From a virus: a DNA stretch of 34,916 nt. The notes below the pieces were generated by a model, which was not told the DNA's origin, did no database searches, and worked only from the letters and a program-made list of their open reading frames with translations. A program made the translations under genes and the position numbers. Below are positions 23,201 through 31,432 of the stretch, one piece after another (positions within the stretch are counted from its first letter, which is position 1; each line of letters opens with the position of its first letter). The DNA lies in the IMG/VR virus record IMGVR_UViG_3300003937_000076, positions 1 to 34,916 of that record; one strand, given 5' to 3'.

Positions 23201-25308
23201 ATAGCTGAGTAATCTATTTGACCAGTATATGAATCAACTGAGAAGAAGTCTCCCGTTGAATGTGAGAAATACTTATATGTAACAGTAAGTGCTACTGCTG
23301 CTGTGTAATTAGATGTAGTCTTCTTCTTAATACGACCAACATCATAATAATCATCTCTTTGTCCGTTATCTAATTCGAAATGGGTTGTAACATTAGCAGA
23401 ACCAGAAGTCTCAACAACTGATACTAATTCATGTACATCTGCATGTCCAAGAGCTTGACCAGTACCGGTAAAATCTGTGCCTGCATTAAATGCTACAGCT
23501 GTATTTCCAGATAATGTCTTAGTCTTTTGACCTAATGTACGTATCATTGGAGCGATAAGTCTTACTGTATCTCCTACAGCACCATCACTGCCACCACCAC
23601 CTAAATCTCCAGATGTTGGTAAGTTAGCAATAACAACACTTGGTGGGTTTGCACTGTTATTAATAGTAATATCACCTACTAATACCTCTTCACCACCATC
23701 TCCATCATTAGTATCATTAATCAAAATCCAATTTGTGTTAGCTGCTTTAGAACCAAATTGTTCTCCACTTGATAATGCAGTAAATGTGGCTGTACCAGAA
23801 CCTGATACTGTTGCACTACCAACTATACGATTGACATTATATGTAAAGTCAAAATCATCTGCTGCAGACTCATCAACTTCTCCGTCTAATGTTTTAATTC
23901 TTTTATATGGTAATTCATATACTAAACTGTCAGGGCCGATGTTATATGCGGTCGCAGCGCCACTATCCGCGATTGTTGCGGCGAAGGCCGTTCCTGCCGC
24001 GGTGCCCTCTTTGTCATCTAATTGAGTAGCTGCTGTCATTGTACCGGTAAAATCGAATATATGTATTCTATATCTTGATGCAGATGTTGCACCATTACCA
24101 CTTACACGTTCGATTGAACGAGCTCGACATGTACCAATCTCTGTACCACTGCCATTCTCAATAGATATCCTACCAAATGTGGTAATATCAGGAGTTCCAG
24201 TCATCGCTGTGACTTCAATAAAGTTATTATGAGTCATCTCTACAAGTTTATCATCAACTACTTCAGATGTTCTTGCTCTATCAAAATGTACATTTGTATT
24301 TGATAATGTTTCAATCTCAAATCCTCTTACATAAGCTTTCGAAGGCTCAACAACTGCTGTTAATTTCGTAGCATCAGGGCTTGAGACTTGATGTGTTTTA
24401 ATAAGAGTTTTAAATGGATTTACATAGTAATTACCTGATTCGTCAAATGTTCTACGTGCTAATTCTTGTTCTAATAAATTGTACTCAGCTGAGCGCGCAT
24501 GCTTAGTAATAACACCAGACTCTAATCGAGCAATAAGAACAAAGTTACCGCTTGATGCATTTACTGCTTGAGAAGATAAGACTGCTGTAATAGAATAACG
24601 ATGTGCACCTGGAGCAGACTCATTAGGAGTGCCCGTAGCATTATCGTTTAAAGATGAATCGGTACCCGAACTGACAAGGGATTCAGTTACGAGTAAACCG
24701 ATATCAAATGATACATCAGGAGAATATTTATTTAAAACAATTGTGCTTGCTTTAACCGTAACGAAGTGTCTCTTAATATAATAGATACCATCTTCGATCG
24801 AAACGATTGAACCAAATCCTACTGGAGTTTTACCATTTGCATCATTAGAATTTGCAACAGTGGCTGTCTTACTTCCTGTTGCTGTTAATGAAGCATTATT
24901 AGCAAATACTGCACCTGAAATATATTGTACAAATAACGTAATAGAGTCATCGCCGCTAGCTAATGTAGCATGAATAACACGAGCAACATTAGTACCATCA
25001 CTATATTCGGTACCAACAATGTCTGCAACTGCACTTGTGTTACACGCCGATAATCTTACATAATCAATTTTATTATGTAGGTGTACTGCACCTGGAACAA
25101 CAACTGAACCATCCTTAAATAAATGATCTCCTGTAGCAGAGATCTGATGTTGTAATGATGATTGCAGCTGAGTTAATTCTCGAGCTTGTACTGCCTTACC
25201 GGGTCTAAATAATATCCTTTGATATTGTTCTTTAGGGCTGAGTGTATTGCCCGATGCAACCGACTCAAAGTCGTCCCAATATGGTTCTACGTTAAATGCT
25301 ATTGCCAT
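20245..25308 (-). CDS. Large DUF4815-type baseplate/fibre-attachment protein
   Basis: The 1687-aa protein opens with A-F-N-V-E-P-Y-W-D-D-F and then Y-Q-R-I-L-F-R-P-G-K-A-V-Q-A-R-E-L-T-Q-L-Q and F-K-D-G-S-V-V-V-P-G (about residues 28-72), the hallmark of the DUF4815 family of large structural proteins in marine T4-like phages. The middle is mostly beta-structure. A later part has P-L-A-Q-S-I-L-L-D followed by a jelly-roll-like domain (S-V-D-L-Y-F-T-A-K-D, S-I-R-E-M-V-N-G, V-E-Y-A-I-V-I), as in adhesin modules. It sits between gp8 and the fibre genes, where T4 carries gp9-gp12, so it may attach fibres to the baseplate. The precise role is inferred from position. Confidence 0.85.
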   Translation of the reverse strand: MAIAFNVEPYWDDFESVASGNTLSPKEQYQRILFRPGKAVQARELTQLQSSLQHQISATGDHLFKDGSVVVPGAVHLHNKIDYVRLSACNTSAVADIVGTEYSDGTNVARVIHATLASGDDSITLFVQYISGAVFANNASLTATGSKTATVANSNDANGKTPVGFGSIVSIEDGIYYIKRHFVTVKASTIVLNKYSPDVSFDIGLLVTESLVSSGTDSSLNDNATGTPNESAPGAHRYSITAVLSSQAVNASSGNFVLIARLESGVITKHARSAEYNLLEQELARRTFDESGNYYVNPFKTLIKTHQVSSPDATKLTAVVEPSKAYVRGFEIETLSNTNVHFDRARTSEVVDDKLVEMTHNNFIEVTAMTGTPDITTFGRISIENGSGTEIGTCRARSIERVSGNGATSASRYRIHIFDFTGTMTAATQLDDKEGTAAGTAFAATIADSGAATAYNIGPDSLVYELPYKRIKTLDGEVDESAADDFDFTYNVNRIVGSATVSGSGTATFTALSSGEQFGSKAANTNWILINDTNDGDGGEEVLVGDITINNSANPPSVVIANLPTSGDLGGGGSDGAVGDTVRLIAPMIRTLGQKTKTLSGNTAVAFNAGTDFTGTGQALGHADVHELVSVVETSGSANVTTHFELDNGQRDDYYDVGRIKKKTTSNYTAAVALTVTYKYFSHSTGDFFSVDSYTGQIDYSAIPKLGDIELRSAIDFRPRVGNAGGNFTGTGAITAVAPVRFSQFSTNIQYYLPRIDKIYLDSKGVFGVAPGVPAVFPVEPEIPTDSMHLYTLSIPAYTLTPDEVTVKFIDQRRYTMRDIGRIDKRISQIEYYSVLSFLEAEAQNKQILDGSNNPRFKSGYLVDAFSNTRMSNSGSSEYRASIDIPNRILRPPFAAGNAPLEYVPGSSATQKTGDLLTLPYTTNTTASNVISQTQYSGQINVNPYDVFNWTGSMTLTPSSDEWRDIDRRPEVVINNDGEFDSMMNALEPQLGTVWGDWSTNWSGNRSWQGAGGDTQNLVETGTATRTGIQQTIEVQTSRFSVGDRIVEVNFIPFMRTRLVAFSATRMKPATQVYAFFDGTAVASYVKSGSYSYTPLVGVNTVTAHPGTASTLTTDANGAVSGTFLIPNNSALNFPTGQKEFKLTQSSTNDDEVTTTSATANYTAAGLLETRENVIISTRTPVIARNSVTDTTSDSRIVGTRQIQRNWEDPLAQSILLDQAAFITSVDLYFTAKDAAIPVQLSIREMVNGFPTQNVLPFANVVLNPGSVNTSGATTFTFPSPVYLQDSVEYAIVIIANSNKYTVRYAEIGKEDQNGNRISQQPYNGVLFKSQNASTWTADQNKDLTFVLKRAVFDTTTRVATLRNSALPSRQLVVDPLTTVVNTAAQDNIITVAHRDHSHSAGDSVTLAGFVATNGYTAAELNKAHTITAIARDSYTITVAAANHAAAITAGNGGGSACQATEGLEWNTVRPMIAQVVLPNTTSSYTIKDTAVGNGTSIGTTAAAIVPNEDYTPLSPKVIKPGATHTVEVQSTFTSTSNYLSPVIDLERSSLITIGNRIDNSATVAETHATNGSNLAKYVTKTVQLNDSSDSLRILLDINRPNGSFVDVYYKLGNTAGIFDTGAWVAATPTGNNGAVAFSDGTKYNETEYTVTAANTFTIFAIKIVMRSGSTSTVPMCQDLRAIALRV

Positions 25309-25321
25309 GTCTCTATCCTAT

Positions 25322-26848
25322 TTAAAATGCGATTACTAATCTTATTGTTTCTACTTGTCCAGACCCTCTGCTTGTTGCTGTTCTATTCTCTACAAACATT
25401 ACATCGCCTTGATGATGGTTAATTAAAGGTGTACCTACAGCTGAAATTTGATTACCTGCACCTGATGAACCTGTTGCTCTCGTCAAATGTGAAGTAGTAA
25501 ATGTACCAAATCCAGTAGATTCATTTTGTATATAATGTAATACACCGCTTGTGTTATTGTATTCTACACATATGCCTTTAGCACCAACCGTACCACCAGT
25601 GTGGCCTTCAAATGCGAAGTCAGCTACATATGTACTTGATAATGAAGCAGGAATTGTTACACTCTTACATACATTATATGCACTTGCTTCTGCAACTTGA
25701 GCGATTGTACCTGTACTTGAACCTGATAATGTTGTAGCCAAAGCTTTAAATATTTCTCCAACAACTGGATTACCGCTTGTTGAACCTACGGTTGCCCAAT
25801 TAGCATCTGTGGTATTACCCATCGTTAAGATCTTATAAAAATTACCTACAACCATTGAGCCTGTAGCTGTAACTACCGCACTCTCATTTGCTTTCTCAAT
25901 AGGGTTTTTAACAACTGCTATTTGTCTAAAGTCATTTGAATCAGGAATTGCGCCTGACTCATCGCCAGTGAATACTGTATTGATTGTAACATAATGTGCT
26001 CTTAGATCATTTGTCGGATCTGCTCCAAACCCACCAAGTGGACCAATCACCGGCCTTACTGCGCCATTAGATCCTGAACCACCCGTTACTGTAACAGTAG
26101 CGTGAGTATATCCTGTGCCAACGTTAGTCATTGTGATACCTGTGATAGCTCCACCAGATACTGTAGCCGTAGCTGCAGCACTTGCGCCATCACCTGCAAT
26201 AGTTATTGTAGGAGCTGAAGTATATCCAGTTCCCGCAGTTGTGATCTTCATATTATAGATTGCGCCATCAACTGCATTGCCTTGCACTGACCATTGATTT
26301 GTTAATGCACTATCTGCACCACCAGCTGGAGCTTCTGCTAAACGTCTTACTGGTATAAATGATGTTGTTAAGAATTTAGTTACATCAGCTGTTGGGACTG
26401 TATACATGTATTTCCATATATAACCATCTGATCCACTATGATTGATAACACCCGATGTTTGAACACCTGTATCGTCTGGGTTAGTTGTACTTGCGCCTGC
26501 TCCGGCCTTTAAGCACATATATACATTGTTATTTGCTGAAATAACAAAATATGCTTTGCCTTCTATGTTTGTATCTTGATCGTCATATTCTATATATGTT
26601 GTGCCGGAAACCCATAATCTCCTTGTTGCACAATGAACAATGTCTGTAGCATCAATACGTTTCATGGCGAACATGTTTTCCCATAAAGTATGTGATGTAT
26701 AGTCATTTTCATATGGGGTTGTCGGAACAGAATCATCTGTCCATGCGTTAGGCCGTCCCAGAGCCATATAGAATTGATTATCACTAAGACTCTCAACGAA
26801 CTTATTCGTTGAATCTAGTCTAAATTTGCTTGTGATTATTGCTGCCAT
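25322..26848 (-). CDS. gp8: Baseplate wedge protein gp8, enlarged
   Basis: Both ends match T4 gp8: I-I-T-S-K-F-R near the start, a G-R-P-N-A-W motif (T4 has G-R-S-E-P-W), G-D-G-Y-I-W-K-Y-M-Y (about 144-153), F-R-Q-I-A-V-V-K-N-P-I-E-K-A (about 305-318) and G-D-V-M-F-V-E-N-R near the end. It is 508 aa against 334 in T4. The extra length sits mainly in two insertions: a beta-repeat built on G-T-G-Y-T-S-A-P-T-I-T-I (about 200-275) and a second module with G-N-F-Y-K-I-L (about 330-385). gp8 is a dimeric wedge component near gp7 and gp10 in T4. AAAGGAAA precedes the ATG. The assignment is firm. Confidence 0.9.
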   Translation of the reverse strand: MAAIITSKFRLDSTNKFVESLSDNQFYMALGRPNAWTDDSVPTTPYENDYTSHTLWENMFAMKRIDATDIVHCATRRLWVSGTTYIEYDDQDTNIEGKAYFVISANNNVYMCLKAGAGASTTNPDDTGVQTSGVINHSGSDGYIWKYMYTVPTADVTKFLTTSFIPVRRLAEAPAGGADSALTNQWSVQGNAVDGAIYNMKITTAGTGYTSAPTITIAGDGASAAATATVSGGAITGITMTNVGTGYTHATVTVTGGSGSNGAVRPVIGPLGGFGADPTNDLRAHYVTINTVFTGDESGAIPDSNDFRQIAVVKNPIEKANESAVVTATGSMVVGNFYKILTMGNTTDANWATVGSTSGNPVVGEIFKALATTLSGSSTGTIAQVAEASAYNVCKSVTIPASLSSTYVADFAFEGHTGGTVGAKGICVEYNNTSGVLHYIQNESTGFGTFTTSHLTRATGSSGAGNQISAVGTPLINHHQGDVMFVENRTATSRGSGQVETIRLVIAF

Positions 26849-26863
26849 GTCTTTTCCTTTGTT

Positions 26864-28039
26864 TTATGAAATAACGAGTGAACTAGCTCCACCCATTCCG
26901 AATTGTGTACTTATATTGTTATTTATACTATCTTCCAACGTCCAGTGAGCAAAATCTGAATTTGGTCCTAAATATAGGAACTTCATGTTTTCCCAATGGT
27001 TTTGCATACCTATCTTACTAAGTTCTGAACTTCCGTTAGTAAAATGAGTATACGATTTCTCTAATAGATGACTATTAAATTGTACCGGTCCATGTTGGAA
27101 TGCACCGATGTTAAAGTTAATTTCGCCAGCGGTTTCTAACCAACCGTACTGAGCTGCTGTATTTCCTTGATCGAGTACTTTAATTAATATTGCAATCTCG
27201 CCAAAGAACTTAAATCCTGCTGGATGGATCAATCTTGTAAATGCATTACTCCAATCTGCTACGTTTGCACCAGTTCTTAATACATATGAGAACTGCTGAT
27301 AGTAATAAGAGTCTTGAATAAACTTTTTATCTGATAAGAATCCATCATTATTCGTGAACAAACCCTTTGGATATGTTCTTATAACATCGCCATTTGATAA
27401 TGCACTCGTAAATGTTAATTTATATTTTGTAGTAGTATCAGAATAAACCGATTCAGTATAATCTGTACCTGGAACTTGATATGTGTTATTGACAAATACA
27501 ACATCATCATCAAAGAATGCTGCGTTGCCATCATCATTATTTGCAGGAGTTACTGTTGGTGTACCACTAATTGTGAATGTATTCGTTGCTGTAAACTGAG
27601 TTCTATCGGCTTGAATTGCGGCCGCTTGATCTGTCCAATTTCCATCAGATGGATTAAGTATATCTACAAACGGAAAATATGTTTCTACTTCGTCATCGTA
27701 TATAACACGAAAGAATGAAGTGATCGATTCGGGTGTACCTCTACTTATATAGAACTCTATAAGCCTTTTATAAAATAATCTTGGATCTGTAGCGAAATCT
27801 CTTGGTACTGCAACACCAATTTCGTTCTGCAATTCTGTTAATAAGTGATCTTCTACATAATCGATATCTCTTTGGATATCTAATGCATTAAGATAGAATG
27901 CAGAATCATTTGAACGTTCTAAATATAATGCATATGTCTTAAGAAAATTAACTAAATCAGGATACGAAGTTTCGACATGATCTGGTACTAAGTCATCGAT
28001 GTATGAAGATATATTATATTTTCCAATAGTATTTGACAT
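26864..28039 (-). CDS. Baseplate wedge protein in the gp7 position
   Basis: The 391-aa protein has a helical N-terminal part (S-Y-P-D-L-V-N-F-L-K-T-Y-A-L-Y-L-E-R, then D-I-D-Y-V-E-D-H-L-L-T-E-L and L-F-Y-K-R-L-I-E-F-Y-I-S-R-G-T-P-E-S) and a beta-rich part with aromatic residues. The F-Y-x-x-R-G-T/S-x-x-S pattern is common in phage wedge proteins. It lies exactly between gp6 and gp8, where T4 encodes the 1032-aa gp7, but it is much shorter and I see no direct match to T4 gp7. A late-promoter box for gp8 is embedded near its 3' end. It is probably a reduced wedge component; the orthology is inferred from position. Confidence 0.7.
   Translation of the reverse strand: MSNTIGKYNISSYIDDLVPDHVETSYPDLVNFLKTYALYLERSNDSAFYLNALDIQRDIDYVEDHLLTELQNEIGVAVPRDFATDPRLFYKRLIEFYISRGTPESITSFFRVIYDDEVETYFPFVDILNPSDGNWTDQAAAIQADRTQFTATNTFTISGTPTVTPANNDDGNAAFFDDDVVFVNNTYQVPGTDYTESVYSDTTTKYKLTFTSALSNGDVIRTYPKGLFTNNDGFLSDKKFIQDSYYYQQFSYVLRTGANVADWSNAFTRLIHPAGFKFFGEIAILIKVLDQGNTAAQYGWLETAGEINFNIGAFQHGPVQFNSHLLEKSYTHFTNGSSELSKIGMQNHWENMKFLYLGPNSDFAHWTLEDSINNNISTQFGMGGASSLVIS
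26920..26927 (-). promoter_or_regulatory. Candidate late promoter for gp8, inside the upstream gene
   Basis: The minus strand reads TATAAATA within coding sequence, 72 bases before the gp8 ATG. The predicted start near 26914 is an A. It could be a chance match from Asn/Ile codons in the C-terminus of the upstream gene. Confidence 0.4.
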
Positions 28040-29922
28040 TATGCGCTCGTTGTCTCGTAATCAATACCAGCAGTTGTACCACCAGTTGCCATTGTATCTA
28101 CCTCACCTGAGATAGTAGCCGTTGAAGTATTAATATCTAATAATACATTTCTTGCGGGCGATACATCGGTACTAGCTGGTTTAACCGTCACATCGATCGT
28201 AGTTTGTCCTGTAGGCAATGCTGTTACATTAAATGAAGTAAGAGTAACTACACCTGTAGTTTCATTTATTGAGCCAGCATTAGTATCTAATACTAAGCCA
28301 CCTGCATCAATCACTTGAATAATACGAGTCGATGAATCGGTGTCGTAATAGTCTTTAAGCTTGGCTTGAGCTGTACCATTAAATGTGAATGTATTTGAAG
28401 TTACATAAGAACCTGTTGAAGAACTTGTGCCATCTAAATCAGTTAATGGTTGATTAAACTTAAGTGAATAAGCTTTAGCAGTACCAAGTGTAGGTGTAAT
28501 CTTTTGAGTCATCTTCACTCGTGTAACGTTAGATATAATAGAAATATTTGTATCATCAATCTTCTTCGTTACATTCGATAATCTAAATACTCCACCAAAT
28601 GTTTTTAATACGTCTGTGTTATGTGTCACTAGTGTGTTCCTTATTGATGTTGCTAAACCTGATGCAGTAACTGTAGCTAAGTTAGGATTAAATTTAAAGA
28701 ATATTTCTAAGTCAATATAAATGTATGCAGGGTCAATAAGCACTGGAGTAATACTTACAACGTTTTTAGGTTTAAGAATACTCGTTTTAATTGTTTCTTT
28801 CTGTGCCTCAGTTAATGTCTCTGATGATTTTGGTTTAATACTAATGTATACTTTACCATAATCAGGAACATCATGAGATTCTCCACCCCATACCGATACA
28901 GCATCAACATCACCAAATTCATTTTGAATAATTGATTTATAGTCATCAGGTGTTACTGCACGATTTTGTGCTACATGGGCAAGAGGAGCATTAAACTTAA
29001 TAGCTTCTTTAGTTTCTCTTGGTGCACCACCGGTAGCTTGTGTTACGAGTGTGATTGTCTCATCTGTGTTACCATTCAAATTACCAGTTAATTCAAATAC
29101 TGTAGCACCGTTTACATCTAAGCCTGATGCAATATAAGAATATTCTATTTTAACAATATTACCATTACCTGGCCTTTTACCAATAATATTATCACCAAAT
29201 TTAACTTCATAAAAGCCGTCACGAGTTTCTTCTAAGAAATATGCTTCGCTCGTGCCATCTAAATTTACTATGTTAGTATTTAAAGTATATGTTCGAGTTG
29301 CATCAGTTGCAGCTGAATCGGTAACAGTAACTTTGATCGAAGATGTATTTACATTTGATTGAGGTAATATATATTGTTCGAATGCATTATTTTGATATGT
29401 ATATGATACTGATGTAAGTGTACCTTGTTCGATAGCTATATTCGAAAAGTTCCAACCAGAATCAAAGTTAATCGTAGATGTATTAGAAGCAAACATTGGA
29501 TAATCAACACCACTAACAGTAGTCTTAAATGCAGTGCCTCTTGCCATAGTTAATGGCAATGCAGTATTACTACCATCATGATTCCATAATGGTGTAGCAC
29601 TTGTATCGTAATTCATTCTTACATTAATATAAGCAATTGAAGGTGAAATAGATTTAGGAGTATAACCTAATAGCTTAGCATGAGATACGACAGAAGTTCT
29701 TAGCTGTGACGTATCAAGGAATGTTTCGTTCAAAGCGAAGTTTGCATTCATTGAGTTGATATGAGTTACATATGCTAACACATCAATAATGGTTGACATC
29801 GCAGAGCCATCATAGTTATAATCATTAAACGTTGTATCTGTGTCTTTCATGTATGCAACTAGATTTGTCTTTATCTGATCAAAATCTAATTGACTTGCAT
29901 TAATTCTTCTTTCGATTGCCAT
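28039..29922 (-). CDS. gp6: Baseplate wedge protein gp6
   Basis: The 627-aa length is close to T4 gp6 (660). The N-terminal region has L-D-F-D-Q-I-K-T-N-L-V-A-Y-M, F-N-D-Y-N-Y-D-G-S-A-M-S-T-I-I-D-V-L-A-Y and N-E-T-F-L-D-T-S-Q-L-R (about 12-92), with K-L-L-G-Y-T-P-K just after. These match the gp6/J-like baseplate family. A later V-T-P-D-D-Y-K-S-I-I segment followed by V-S-V-W-G-G-E is the second conserved core. In T4, gp6 dimers with gp7 and gp53 form the wedge ring around the hub and trigger sheath contraction. The ATG overlaps the upstream gp25 stop. The assignment is firm. Confidence 0.93.
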   Translation of the reverse strand: MAIERRINASQLDFDQIKTNLVAYMKDTDTTFNDYNYDGSAMSTIIDVLAYVTHINSMNANFALNETFLDTSQLRTSVVSHAKLLGYTPKSISPSIAYINVRMNYDTSATPLWNHDGSNTALPLTMARGTAFKTTVSGVDYPMFASNTSTINFDSGWNFSNIAIEQGTLTSVSYTYQNNAFEQYILPQSNVNTSSIKVTVTDSAATDATRTYTLNTNIVNLDGTSEAYFLEETRDGFYEVKFGDNIIGKRPGNGNIVKIEYSYIASGLDVNGATVFELTGNLNGNTDETITLVTQATGGAPRETKEAIKFNAPLAHVAQNRAVTPDDYKSIIQNEFGDVDAVSVWGGESHDVPDYGKVYISIKPKSSETLTEAQKETIKTSILKPKNVVSITPVLIDPAYIYIDLEIFFKFNPNLATVTASGLATSIRNTLVTHNTDVLKTFGGVFRLSNVTKKIDDTNISIISNVTRVKMTQKITPTLGTAKAYSLKFNQPLTDLDGTSSSTGSYVTSNTFTFNGTAQAKLKDYYDTDSSTRIIQVIDAGGLVLDTNAGSINETTGVVTLTSFNVTALPTGQTTIDVTVKPASTDVSPARNVLLDINTSTATISGEVDTMATGGTTAGIDYETTSA

Positions 29923-30320
29923 TATCGTAATCTCTCTATTGTGGTAGCAATATCAATTACTTCATTTGTTGATACTACTCTACCGGTTACTGTTATGAAA
30001 ACTGAGTTTTCCCCAGGTTTTGTTTGAACATTTACATTAAGTACTTGTATTCGTGGCTCATAATTTATTAAAGCCATTTCAATGCTTGTTGACATATTAG
30101 CAGCTGTTACGTTATTCATATTCTCAAAGAGATATGCCCTTAAATTTGCGCCAAACATATAATCAAATGGTCTTTCGCCATGATTTGTACGAAGTATATT
30201 AAGACAGCTTTGTATCACTGCAGCATTGTTCTTCTTTATTCCAACGTCATTCGTATTAGGATTTTGCTTAAAAGAAAAATCTAAATCTTTATACGTTTCT
30301 TGTCGTGCTATCTGTGCCAT
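29922..30320 (-). CDS. gp25: Baseplate wedge protein gp25
   Basis: The 132-aa protein is T4 gp25 in length and sequence: Y-K-D-L-D-F-S-F near the N-terminus, V-I-Q-S-C-L-N-I-L-R-T-N-H-G-E-R-P-F as the family's core (residues about 35-52; E-R-P is the lysozyme-like signature of the GPW/gp25 family), M-F-G-A-N-L-R-A-Y-L-F-E-N and Y-E-P-R-I-Q-V. gp25 joins the baseplate ring to the sheath. A TATAAATA late box lies seven bases before its ATG, and no Shine-Dalgarno is visible. Its stop overlaps the gp6 start. Confidence 0.95.
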   Translation of the reverse strand: MAQIARQETYKDLDFSFKQNPNTNDVGIKKNNAAVIQSCLNILRTNHGERPFDYMFGANLRAYLFENMNNVTAANMSTSIEMALINYEPRIQVLNVNVQTKPGENSVFITVTGRVVSTNEVIDIATTIERLR

Positions 30321-30326
30321 ATATCT

Positions 30327-30334
30327 TATTTATA
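30327..30334 (-). promoter_or_regulatory. T4-type late promoter directly before gp25
   Basis: The minus strand reads TATAAATA, with six bases between the box and ATG 30320. The predicted transcript start is at or within one or two bases of the start codon, and no ribosome site is seen, so the mRNA would be essentially leaderless. gp25 may also be translated from the longer operon transcript. Confidence 0.5.
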
Positions 30335-30337
30335 CAT

Positions 30338-31432
30338 TTATTCTGGATTTTGAGGACCATTTGTATTACCTTGTGAGGTATCATCTGCTCCAGTATCAGG
30401 TTGTGTATGAATATGAGTATTCAAATTAATTGCATCTGATTGTATCGTTACAGCCGAATCAGTATTAGTTCTTAATGTATGAGTAACATCCACATTACCA
30501 TTTAAAATAATTTTTTTATTTGAATCTGCCCATGCTCCAGATACAGTTGTAGATTCTACTAGAGTAGGAACTTTTAATGTCATATCACCTGCGCTAGTTA
30601 CATTAGTTGCTCCACTAATATCTGCTGTCATATTACCCGTAACTATTGATGACATATTTCCACCTACTTGTGTAGTTAAATCTTTAGCTACTGCAATATT
30701 AGCATTACCACTTACAATAATTTTAACATTACCTTTTACTTCAAGCGTATCATTACCTGCTACTAGCTGATAATTATCTCTTACAATTCTTTCTACCTTT
30801 GAACCATCTGGTCCTATCTCATATTGAGTACCACCCGCATGTCTTTCTTTTATACGTTCATGTCCAGGTGTATCATCATATTCTTTAACATGACCACTTT
30901 CTGTTTCATATACATGATTATATGGATATTTTGGATTATATGGACTTAATGGTTCATATTGTCCACCTAACTCACCAGCAAATGGATCATCTTCAGCTCT
31001 TGTTCTTACATTATTATCATGTACTCCAAGGGATTTTGTTGGTAAAGTTCCTATGACTAAAAACTCTTGAGCAGCAGAATCTAAAAATATACCACAAACT
31101 AAACTGCCTTTCTCTCTTACATCACCAGTTCTTGGCACATTTGAACCTGCATTAAAAGTATATTCTTCAGCAACGTCATTAATTGTTTTGAATTCTGGAG
31201 CAGGAGTAGTTATTGGCCAAGGTAGAAGATCTCCTGTTTTCCATAATAATTCTGCTTTTAAATTGACCGAATGACCATGTCCTAATGTTGCTGGTGTACT
31301 TGCAGGCATAAGAACATTTGACCATGGCAATGAATATGTTGGTATATTATCATGAATACCATATACACTTACCTTTACTCTTCCGAGTTTTTCTGGGTCA
31401 TTAATATCTTTTACTTCGCCAAATTGGTACAT
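30338..31432 (-). CDS. gp5: Baseplate hub spike gp5 without lysozyme domain
   Basis: The 364-aa protein has an N-terminal OB-fold (F-G-E-V-K-D-I-N-D-P-E-K-L-G-R-V-K-V; residues 1 to about 150) as in gp5/VgrG spikes. It continues through S-G-H-V-K-E-Y-D-D-T-P-G-H-E-R-I and E-I-G-P-D-G-S-K to a repetitive beta-helix (about 205-340; V-K-G-N-V-K-I-I-V-S-G-N). T4 gp5 (575 aa) has a lysozyme domain between these parts; here there is no room for it. The C-terminus has H-I-H-T-Q-P-D-T-G, recalling the H-x-H metal-binding tips of P2 gpV-type spikes. The spike punctures the outer membrane under the tube. It overlaps the gp27-like gene by one base. Confidence 0.9.
   Translation of the reverse strand: MYQFGEVKDINDPEKLGRVKVSVYGIHDNIPTYSLPWSNVLMPASTPATLGHGHSVNLKAELLWKTGDLLPWPITTPAPEFKTINDVAEEYTFNAGSNVPRTGDVREKGSLVCGIFLDSAAQEFLVIGTLPTKSLGVHDNNVRTRAEDDPFAGELGGQYEPLSPYNPKYPYNHVYETESGHVKEYDDTPGHERIKERHAGGTQYEIGPDGSKVERIVRDNYQLVAGNDTLEVKGNVKIIVSGNANIAVAKDLTTQVGGNMSSIVTGNMTADISGATNVTSAGDMTLKVPTLVESTTVSGAWADSNKKIILNGNVDVTHTLRTNTDSAVTIQSDAINLNTHIHTQPDTGADDTSQGNTNGPQNPE

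Noticed and set aside
30338-31432. Hidden lysozyme domain in gp5.
   Set aside because: The OB-fold, linker and beta-helix account for nearly all 364 residues; no Glu-Asp-Thr lysozyme catalytic pattern was seen.
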